Source: Hofstenia miamia
Lineage: Eukaryota; Xenacoelomorpha; Acoela
Reading direction: 5' to 3'
Length of the DNA stretch: 64,000 bases
Assembly (NCBI GenBank): GCA_004352715.1
Contig: SCFE01000003.1
Location: 1,672,103 to 1,736,102 of the forward strand
The position numbers and the translations under genes were made by a program. Shown here one piece after another: positions 55,219-64,000 of this stretch; the first letter of the stretch is position 1; every line of letters begins with the position of its first letter. The notes under the pieces are model-generated. The model was not told the DNA's origin. It saw only the letters and a program-made list of their open reading frames with translations, and ran no database searches.

Positions 55219-56105
55219 CTTACAGTTTTTGTATTAAATTTGTCACAGACTCTTAGCTGGGTATATAAATTTGTTGTAGGATTTAATCATGAGTTTTAGG
55301 TTATGTGATACATGATATTGTTGGCCCCATTTACTGGCTCAATTTCTACTCCATAAGCTTCGTTTTCTGATATATACTTAACGTTCAATATAGTTTTTGC
55401 GAAAGAAAACTTTGCATCATTTACCATATTTTCTAATTGATAATTTTCAATCACTGCAAGAGATTTCTGATTTGCAGCACCAAGTTTAATCATAAATACA
55501 TTCTTATAAGTTAATGTAATGGGTGTCATTGCATTTCATATTTTCTTGTTACATTTCTTATTTCTTCTTTTTGCAGGTAAGTATAGATGAATGACTATAT
55601 ATCAATATAATATAGGTAAAAATCTAGGCCTACATGATACAAAAAGCTATTAAATACTTGAAATCGATATATTTTTTTTACTTTCGGGCTATTAATGCTC
55701 CAATCGTTACTAACATAAATTAATAAGTCACCTCCACTATTCTCTTAAGTTTGTTATATTATTGTGATCAAGTCGGTTAATATAGTAGTTCTTGATTAGC
55801 AACATTGAATTTGGAGTGTCTTTTATTTTAATTTTGTTTCTTGTAAGCATGTCAATAGCATATGAATTCTTTAAAAGGGTACTGTGAAATTCTTTGTATT
55901 TGAATAGCATACCGTTAACATTGTTACAACAAATGCTTGGTAACGATAGTTTTGAAAGTTTATAGGGTTTTAGTCAATTGACAATTTGTACATTTACTAA
56001 ATTTTATTTGTTTGGGGTTGTTATCTTTTTAATTAACTATCTACTTTTACTCAACATATTGTTTTCAATGTTCTCTTCTTTGACAAGACCTTGATATATA
56101 TATAT
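55219..56105. repeat. Second copy of the 887-bp block
   Basis: Same as 41,971-42,857, including the 77-codon minus-strand frame at 55,296-55,529. It ends in a TA run at the second gap. Confidence 0.85.
55296..55529 (-). CDS. 77-codon frame of unknown function (copy 2)
   Basis: Identical protein to 42,048-42,281. See that entry for content; the identity reflects the duplicated block and is not independent evidence for selection. Confidence 0.3.
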   Translation of the reverse strand: MTPITLTYKNVFMIKLGAANQKSLAVIENYQLENMVNDAKFSFAKTILNVKYISENEAYGVEIEPVNGANNIMYHIT

Positions 56106-56455
56106 NNNNNNNNNNNNNNNNNNNNNNNNNNNNNNNNNNNNNNNNNNNNNNNNNNNNNNNNNNNNNNNNNNNNNNNNNNNNNNNNNNNNNNNNNNNNNNN
56201 NNNNNNNNNNNNNNNNNNNNNNNNNNNNNNNNNNNNNNNNNNNNNNNNNNNNNNNNNNNNNNNNNNNNNNNNNNNNNNNNNNNNNNNNNNNNNNNNNNNN
56301 NNNNNNNNNNNNNNNNNNNNNNNNNNNNNNNNNNNNNNNNNNNNNNNNNNNNNNNNNNNNNNNNNNNNNNNNNNNNNNNNNNNNNNNNNNNNNNNNNNNN
56401 NNNNNNNNNNNNNNNNNNNNNNNNNNNNNNNNNNNNNNNNNNNNNNNNNNNNNNN
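56106..56455. other. Assembly gap (350 N) in a TA repeat
   Basis: Flanked on both sides by TATATATA, so the assembly probably broke in a TA microsatellite. Confidence 0.95.
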
Positions 56456-57790
56456 TATATATATATTTTCCGCTTTTTGCTATGGAAAATACAATTTTTG
56501 GAAACACATTCAAATTCTTCTTACATCTAGTTCTCTAATGATAAAACGGTTTAAGATCAAGGACAAAATTTACTAAACTCAATTATTTCGTTTTCTACTA
56601 CGCGAACATTTCTAACTTTGCCTACCGCAAACCGAGCTTGATTCACAGGCGCAATTTAATTAAGAATCAAATTGTAGATAATTTAATTCTTTATGCTCTG
56701 GTGTTCTCAGAGTTTAGAAATTTTCATTATTTAGTGAGTTATGAGCGTTGAATATATTTTATTGAAAATTTTATAAACTTTACTAAATGTGAAAGATGCC
56801 TGTGGATATTTAGGGGTAATGTAAGAATTGAAATATGAAATTAGTTTACATAGGACTCAATTAACGTTTCTAGTTTCAAGAATAATATTAGTTTTTCATT
56901 CAAGCAACATTCGAGCATAAATATGTAATTAATATTTTTTAAGAATTTTTATTATTAAATTTGTATTCCTACTAAAAATTTATACGGGAATTTAATTTTG
57001 CTTTGCAAGAATGCACATTTATTACGCTTCTCTAGTATTCTTTAGTATTTTTACGTGATGCAAATCTAAGGCATTAGACAAAACCTTAAGTGCGATAGAA
57101 GATGTTGGGGTCTTGTCTTAGACAAAACCAAAAACTTTGGCGACGAAGCTGTCAAAATCACAAAAAAAATTAACTCGAAAAAGGTATTTAAGAAAGCTCT
57201 TGATGTGATGGACACAGCGAGTGATTTCGAATTGATGACTGTAGAAGATTTGGGTGATGTAGCTGCTAAGGGCTTGAAAAAAATCGATCCTATACACGTA
57301 TTGGACAAAACCATTGATGCGATAGAAAATGTTGGAATTGTTGCTTTAGACATTACTGCTAAAGACTTCGGCGACGCAGCTGTCAAAATTGAAAAAATTT
57401 AATGCTGGGAAAGGCATTAAAGAAAGCTATTGATGTAATAGACACAACGAGCTAAGGTCATTAAAAAGATTCTTAGACAAAACTATCGATAATATTAAAT
57501 CATTGTAGTGGTAAATTTTTTAATATATTGATTCATTGCATAGTTATATTTACAAATTTAAAACTTAAAAAAACTAACAAATTATTATTTTAACAACTAA
57601 TTTAAAGTTCAGTATATAGTCTGATCAGTTGATTGAAAGCTGTTATTCAGTGGACCTCAATATTTATAAAGTAATGTGTTTTTAGCAACTACTAGGAAAC
57701 TGAAATAACACATGTTTTTGGACTTTTCTTATTATTGCATATAAACTCAATAGAAGATTTCAAATCTTAAATTTTTGAAGACCTTGTAAA
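56456..57790 (-). repeat. Inverted copy of 39,935-41,160
   Basis: Read inverted, it matches the secreted-protein region with visible divergence and small indels. It includes the exon-like peptide at 56,570-56,650, the secreted-protein pseudogene and the TATATACTGAAC flank. Homology on the far side ends near 57,780 (AAATCTTAAATTTTTGAAG). Confidence 0.85.
57011..57402 (+). pseudogene. Secreted repeat protein, damaged paralogue
   Basis: It starts with the same MHIYYASLVFFS but has a TGA in the signal peptide and a frameshift near 57,110. The rest is open: KNFGDEAVKI, DVMDTASDFE, TVEDLGDVAAKGLKKI, then LDKTIDAIENVGIVALD and KDFGDAAVKIEKI before the stop. It keeps a longer C-terminal module than the intact copy at 40,250, so the two together show at least three modules. 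A further decayed module (LDKTIDNIKSL) follows at 57,475-57,506. Confidence 0.65.
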
Positions 57791-58239
57791 TAACATGCAT
57801 GTTTTTTATAAGTAAAAGTTATTTCTTCTGATGGCCATAATTAATCAAAAAAAATGAAAACTTAGAGGAAATATATTTTAAATCTTATTTGTTATTTATA
57901 GGTGCAATATAAATAGAAAAATACAGTCATTCAAGGCAATGCCTGTAATATTTAAACCATTTTAAATTTGATGCTATGTATGTACTGCAACCCATATGGT
58001 TTCATATATATATTGGAGCATTGATGATATTAGTATTCTTTTATTTACAAAAATGTACAAACTAACAAATGACAAAAAAATAAATAGAAACAAATAATTA
58101 ACTACAAATTAATATGTACAATATATAATATTATAATCAATGTTTGAGTGAATGTTTGTGTAGGTGCTCAATGTTGGATGTATGTTTCGAATGAATGAAG
58201 TGTATTACCGTCCCCTAATGTATATTGTTTTATTAGAAG
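57791..58239. other. AT-rich, possibly 3' end of the LINE fragment to the right
   Basis: No coding content. It lies 3' of a minus-strand RT fragment and could be its untranslated tail. Confidence 0.4.
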
Positions 58240-59445
58240 AAATTGTTTCAATTTTTTTCTAAACTTTTTATAGTTTCTTTATATTCGCCTTGCATAATCT
58301 AAATTATTCCACAATTAAATTGATATGTGATGAAAGCCATTATAATTTTTATCTAAACACAAAAATTTTTGCTATCGTTCATTTAATTTAATATAGTCAT
58401 TAAGGAAAAGGAGAGATGTTTGTAGAAATTTGAATTTAAATAAGATGGATTACATATGCAGATGAATTTGGTAGAACGAAGATAATATTTTTTATATTTA
58501 TTACGATATACTGGTGATTCATCATGCTTTTTTGAAAAGGTTAGGGTTTTATGCATCAATTAAATGTTTTTGATAGAAGTAAACGATGTTTCGAATTTAT
58601 GTTAGTTAAAAGAAGAAAACAGTATTGAAAATGAGACAAACAGGAAGCATGTATTAGTTGTTTATAATAATTGATGATATTACATTGCGTAAGTGATAAA
58701 GATATCTAATGCCTACAGTCATTTTTTGAATCTTATTCAGTAGAAATTTGTCAAATTCTAATTCATTATCTCCACTCCTAAATAACTGACTGATTCACTT
58801 TGTTTGTTGACTCATCATTATTTATCTTTAGTTCTATATCATTTATTAGATTCCTTTGTACCTTCGATGAAAAAATTATAAATTGAATTTTTATTTAGTT
58901 TCAGTTGATAATTTGTAGAATAATTGTTTAATTTTTCTATATCTGTTTGGAGTTTTTTGTAGCATCAAAAGCATTTTTTGCGGTACTTATTAGGCATGTT
59001 TCGTCGGCATATTGGTAAATGTCGCTACTGTATTTAACATGTTTTATTATATAATTTACAAAAATTGCAAATAAAATAGGGCCAAGTACAGTACCTTGGG
59101 GCACCCTACGATCAGTCGTAACATAGCTTGATTTTTTACTTTTTAATATTACACGATGCTGTCTATTTTTTAAGAAGTTCATGATTAAATTAATTGAGTT
59201 AGCACCAAAATTATAATTTATAAGCTTGTCTTGCAACGGATATCGAAATTAATTGAATTGAATGCTTTACTTAAATCTAATAATGCTACACAACTGCAGT
59301 TATTATGAGATATGTATTAGACTTTATTTGTTGCGTGGTCGATAAAATTGCATCCTGGGTGGTATGCCCAGCACGAAAACGAAATTGCTTATTCGATAGG
59401 ATGTTTAAATTTTTATGCGAACTATAATAATTCAGCTGAAACAAA
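58240..59445 (-). pseudogene. Second non-LTR reverse transcriptase fragment
   Basis: In several frames on the minus strand: KQFRFRAGHTTQDAIL, VALLDLSKAFNSI (motif A), LKNRQHRVILKSKKS, VPQGTVLGPILFAIFVN and YQYADETCLIS, where the YADD box has become YADE. A decayed thumb follows (LNNYSTNYQLKL, SYLGVEI). It differs from the LINE at 43.4-45.5 kb, so it belongs to another family. Many stops, 5' end missing. Confidence 0.82.
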
Positions 59446-59894
59446 ATATATTATATAATTGATTAAAAGCAAATTGAAAACGACTAAATTTTAACATTTT
59501 GTTTACTTCATAAATTTCCTTAATATTTAATAATAATAATAATATTATTTATTTAATTCTTTTGTTTTTTTACAAATCAAACACTTATGAAGAATTAAAA
59601 CAATAAATATAAATTAACTTGGTTCTGAAAAAATACTTTGTCTTGGTTTCAAAAGTTTATTGTCCTTGATGATATAAATAGTTGGTTTTCATTGATCAAT
59701 AGCTTTGTTATAGCTTATAGACTTTGTCCTATAATTTGATAAGTAGTTGGATCTTCTTCGTTTTAGTGAAATTTTTAATAATTTTTTAAATTTATTGAAA
59801 AAACAATTATTTATCCATGTATTTATGTATTATTTATTAATTTATTCTAGTATATTCAATGTTGAAACCCACATTAAAATACGTATAAAATATA
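59446..59894. other. AT-rich DNA with short AAT run
   Basis: An AAT/ATT run lies at about 59,527-59,550. Nothing else is recognised before the Tc1 element. Confidence 0.5.
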
Positions 59895-61364
59895 CAGTAC
59901 TGCAAATATGTATTCGACCACCTTGCTATTTTGAATAAATAATGAACATTCATTAGTTACATGTAGATTGTGCATGAGTTTATAACTAAGTGTTACTTTG
60001 ATTGAGAAGGGAAAATCTGTATGTCTATTACTATAAAATATGTAGAATAACAATTGGCTATTAATTTTTAATTAAAATTAGAAAAATGTACTCGGCCACC
60101 AAAAAAAATAACAAATGAGCAATCCAAAAAAAATAAATTCAAAGTAGGATACATAAATTGATAATTGACGCAATATAAGCACTTCGCAACAAAATTCTCT
60201 TTTCCAATATTTCGTAGGATGTCTGTTTGAGCGAATAACAGCTTCAAGGTGATCAGGAATTGAAGTGAAAAGTCTTTCAATAAAACTAGAAGAAGTTTTT
60301 CATTTCTTGTGAAGTATGACATTGAGCACCATCCTGCTGATATATTGAATCACTTGTAAGGAGTGGCAAGAGAGTTCCTTTTCGAGAATCCCAGCATATT
60401 GAGAGCTTCGGAGAGTACCAGTGATGTGAACAATCTTGCGAAGTCCACACTTCTTTTTTTCACCCCATACCACTACAGACTTCCCGCAATTTTTCATGGT
60501 GCCCCGAGTAAATTGAGGCAAGTATCTGAACTTCTGCCTAATTGGTCTCCTTTTGGACATTCTCTTTTGATGAGTATAGCTCAAATCTTGATCATTTGAA
60601 AATATAACATTAGACCAATGTTAAGATGAATTGTCTCTCATCAATTTGTATCACCTCAGTCGGCGTAATCTTTGCTTTGAGGTTAAGAGTGGCTTCTTTC
60701 TGGGTGCCATAAATGTCCCAATTGAGTACATCTTGAGGATGTTTCGCACAGTTCTTGCCGTCACGAGGTGACCGCCAGCCTATTCCTTGCGAAGTTCTTC
60801 TGAGGTCTTTCTGGGATTTCGCTTTGAACGGCACACATGGGCTGACTGGGAAGTTTTGGAGGTCTTCTTTGGTCTTCCAGACTTTGGCTTGGGGGAATGA
60901 TATTATCAGAAGTGAAATGTCTGATGATGTCCCCGACTTCGAGGTCGCTCTACAAATTGGAATAAATTACGTTGACTCATCCCTTCAAAATGTTTGGAGA
61001 TAATCAACTCGCGAATGGCAATAGGTACGTAACCAGGCATTATATATGGCGAAGGTAGACTGTTATAAGGTATTTTCAAAACTAATAGACTAAAAATAGC
61101 TTAACCAATGGAATTATTTAGATTTTCTGATTTGGTCTGAAGTGGCCGAATACAGTTTTCCAAGAAAAAATTAGCTAACTATAAGCATTGTAGCATTTCT
61201 CGTTGAGATTCAAAGTAAACAGTGATAATTATGTCTCAACATTGATGAATTCCTCTTTCTGCAGCACTAAATTTGATTAAAAATACCTATGACGATCTTG
61301 GATTCAATTTCATGGAAACATTTATGACAAGCCTTGGGTGGCCGAATTCCCTTTTCAAGTACTG
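59895..61364 (-). mobile_element. Tc1/mariner element with IR/DR-type ends
   Basis: The outer ends CAGTACTGCAAATATG (left) and CTTTTCAAGTACTG (right, inverted CAGTACTTGAAAAG) sit between TA dinucleotides, the Tc1/mariner target. A word ATTCGACCACC/ATTCGGCCACC lies 17-20 bases inside each end and recurs further in at 60,090-60,101 and 61,143-61,152. Each end thus has an outer and an inner copy, the IR/DR arrangement known from Sleeping Beauty-like Tc1 elements. The length, about 1.47 kb, is a little short because part of the transposase is deleted. Confidence 0.88.
60230..61000 (-). pseudogene. Tc1-type transposase, decayed
   Basis: Blocks in order: GRPKKTSKTSQ (between the two helix-turn-helix motifs), NPRKTSEELRKE, TVRNILKMYSIGTFMAPRRK, HWSNVIFSN (the first catalytic Asp of the usual SDE reads Asn), SVVVWGE, then in another frame QQDGAQCHTSQEM with the second Asp. 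The next block is the C-terminal LFTSIPDHLEAVI. The stretch with the third acidic residue (PARSPDLNPIE in the family) is deleted. Stops and two frameshifts complete the damage. Only non-autonomous movement by another transposase would be possible. Confidence 0.85.
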
Positions 61365-61366
61365 TA

Positions 61367-63922
61367 TTTGTTATTTTAATTTTCTAAACAAATTAATTTA
61401 TATATTAAATTCATCAAAAATTGTTTCTTGAACAATATGTTGAACAATGAAAAAAGTTTGGCGCCAACAACTTGTCATTTATAGAGATTTCCTCAAGGAT
61501 GCCTTTTAGATTCAACGAAAAATTTAATGTTTTTCGTACCGTGCCAGAGTCGTGCTTGAAAATTTTATGAACTTTGCGGCAGTGCTGTGCGATGGCATAG
61601 TACCAACACAAGCAAGGAAACAAAAAAATTACAAAAAGTTTGTTTACATGATTAAATAAAAACAATCATTATGTGAATTATAAGTCGGCATGTGGTTGGA
61701 GGAAATGCGACCTACAAGCAAAATGAAAAGTTAATGATTACAAAAACGCAATACTTAATACAGCTTTGAAGCGAGAAACTCCCACAAAATGGGAATAAAA
61801 TTCTTCAGCTACTGCATCTTCCTCAATTCTTTTTATGATCACCCGGGGCACTAAATAAGAAGATCTAATGGTCTTAAATGTACCACAAGTCAATCAGACG
61901 TCATTTAATCTTTAAGAAAAATCCATCTGCAAAAATGATTTTCTTTGTGTTGCACTAAATTGGAGAAATCCGTTTCAGATTGAAAAATGGATGTTCTCTT
62001 AAATGATTCAAGGAGTGAACACTACCCACTATCTTACACATTCTCTCACCTTGCTTCCTCAAAATTATCGTCATGAAAATAATTCGATATCTGTTTGGAG
62101 TGCAAGCTAGCTTCTTAAATTATCAGAGGGCTATCTGGAGATATTGATTTTCTTGCTATAATATTTTGTTCTACAATTTTATTAAATTGTTTTGTTAATC
62201 TTAGTTTTTATATTGGTCTTATGATTATCTAATATTTTTGAAATGTGTAGGAAGTTATAAGGAGAAAACGAAAGTTGGGTTAATTTTCGGAGTAGCACCG
62301 GGTGTGTCTACATATCATTCTCGTCTGGCCCAATAAATTTAAGCGGTTGCAGAATCTGATTGGAAGTGATAGACATATAAATATAATTAAATTTACTGGT
62401 TTTGTAAACCAAATTCAATGGAACTAGGATGCTTCGTTCGATCAACTACATAAAATCCCAGGATTGCTTTTCCAACAAAATGAGGCAAATTTAGCAGAAA
62501 TGTTTATGAGCGGGCCCAACCCCATAGATGTGTTCATGTGAAAGACTTTCAATATTTTTTAACGAACTTAGATATAATTGTTCAAAAATGTGGAAAAACC
62601 TTTTTGTTACCTAACAGCAACTTTAGCAGAAATAGAGTTAATTGTATTGCAATTAGCCATATTAGGTTAATAGTGAGTCATAATTAGAAACATTATAATA
62701 GTCGCTGAAAACTTAGCTAAATATTTCCTTAAGACATTAAATATGTAAAAATATGTTTTTATTAATCATACTCTTGTGGTGTTTTACTGGGAACAGTAAA
62801 TTGTTATTTTTATTAAAAAGTTGTTTCAGGGCTGAATTTTGCCATTTAAACAAAATCATATTTGGAAAAGTAAGTAATGCAAAGATACTTAAAGAATGTT
62901 TCTTTTTGTGGGCATGCTCAGAAGCTTCAAGTGTATTGGACAGATTCAGAAATTGTCGATCTATGTTAAGGTGTACATATTATGTACACTTCGATCTATG
63001 CTTAGCTGTGCTAATATGTTGCAGAATTTGCGAACTCTTCTTAAATGACACTTTAGAAATGCAATTAGAGTAGAATAGAATATCTCCATGTAATGACAAG
63101 TTCTTACCTTTTCATGCAAATGCCTTCTGAAACATTGAGACATTGATTGTGAAATTTTCGGCATGTAAAAGCACTTAAGAGAAGTCAATAAATCAGTTTT
63201 TAATGATAGATTTATGGATAAAATTATGTGAATAAATATAACCTTCGCCCAGTAGATGAGGCAAGACAAGTCTAATTGGAAGTCAGCAATGGAGCTACTA
63301 AATAGCTTTACATCACTAGTTTAACTAGATTCCATGATATTTCACAAAATATGCTTTTCTGTTGCAAAACATTAAAATATGTTATTTTAATTTCTTTTAA
63401 CGCTATTCAAAGCTTGTCATTCCCAAATATTCATAAGTGATTGCTCTAAATAGGGTAACTTTTGAGCAAGCTATGTGGATGTCGACCAGGCTGTACGACA
63501 TGTTGATTCATCTTGTTATAAATGCAATTATGGGCTTTTATGTGTTTGAGAGAGCTTCTGCGAAGGTTCAATGGTTAAAATGCTATATCTGAAACTTGTC
63601 ACTTAGATTTTGGTGTGCGTTCACAGCTTGCCTATTCACATGCTATGTAACCCCACTATCAAATCTAGTTTTGAGTTTGATAATTGTTTTCTATTCTCTT
63701 TTTTTAGATGATATCCAACTTATTATTACGCCCGTTTGGTCATTGGTCAACATGGTAGATGTTCTACATCCACATTTATTAAGGAACTAATTGGCTTCGT
63801 GCAATTAGCCAGTGAAATACAAAGCACTTACAATTGCTCATGGATCACTTTACACCAACCAGTATCCTAGTTATATTTGAAGTTTTATTGAGATACTACC
63901 GAGGTTTTGTGATAGGCTGATC
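61367..63922. other. Non-coding DNA, nothing recognised
   Basis: AT-rich with several frames of 60-106 codons that have no recognisable content on either strand (for example 62,753-63,073). No inverted-repeat element, LTR or RNA gene was found. Confidence 0.45.

Positions 63923-64000
<78 letters not shown>
63923..64000. repeat. AAT microsatellite at the window end
   Basis: An uninterrupted (AAT)n run of 26 units reaching the last base of the window; it may continue beyond. Confidence 0.97.

Noticed and set aside
56037-56576. Two frames spanning 56.1-56.5 kb
   Set aside because: They run through the 350-N gap and TA repeats.
60363-61003. Plus-strand frames of 78 and 82 codons in the Tc1 element
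   Set aside because: They are antisense to clear Tc1 transposase motifs.
62753-63073. 106-codon hydrophobic frame, possible membrane protein
   Set aside because: No start context, no homology recognised, T-rich sequence and an equally long frame on the other strand; not distinguishable from chance.

Overview
The window looks like gene-poor DNA from a metazoan, probably an invertebrate: strongly AT-rich, with no operons, almost no long open frames, and dense layers of decayed transposable elements. I recognise no conventional host housekeeping gene and no RNA gene. The only host-like candidates are a small secreted repeat protein (40,250-40,630, minus strand), its damaged mirror copy (57,011-57,402) and a 77-codon frame of unknown function that occurs twice. 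Gaps (54,035-55,034 and 56,106-56,455) and isolated Ns (7825, 18737, 42858, 46768-46769) coincide with duplicated flanks, so part of the repeat structure may be an assembly product.

Layout. 1-5.8 kb: AT-rich DNA with a 3'-lacking non-LTR retrotransposon (ORF1-like frame plus apurinic-type endonuclease) and a MITE with about 45-bp inverted ends. 5,770-15,038: a complete-length but dead Ty3/gypsy element (family 1) with 929- and 921-bp LTRs, a TTAG target duplication, a primer site resembling the 3' end of tRNA-Trp, gag, broken protease, RNase H and integrase, and a long extra reading frame (here called ORF3) between integrase and the 3' LTR. 15-26 kb: gag and ORF3-like fragments of related elements, a 600-bp tandem duplication across an N, and three hAT-type elements with readable 8-bp target duplications. 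26-36.2 kb and 47-54 kb: several rearranged copies of a sister gypsy family (family 2) in both orientations. 36.4-47 kb: an unidentified CpG-rich decayed reading frame, gag of a third LTR family, the secreted-protein gene, and a non-LTR reverse transcriptase. 56.5-64 kb: an inverted copy of the secreted-protein region, another non-LTR RT, a Tc1/mariner element with IR/DR-type ends, and a terminal AAT microsatellite.

The most notable signal is ORF3. Family 1 carries it in sense downstream of integrase. Independent family 2 fragments at 25,995-26,905 (minus), 35,721-36,150 (plus) and 47,083-47,667 (minus) align with it at the protein level, and both families have a short tandem-repeat tract between integrase and ORF3. 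I do not recognise its fold. The lineage (tRNA-Trp-like primer site) resembles the CsRn1-type gypsy elements; that assignment is inference.

The genes do not form a working pathway. All retroelement polyproteins seen here carry stops, frameshifts, internal deletions or lost catalytic residues. The two most complete family 2 pol copies, in opposite orientation, share the same internal RT deletion, the same YIDN in place of YxDD and the same stops, so they are copies of one already dead ancestor (or a passively amplified defective lineage) rather than independent insertions of an active element.
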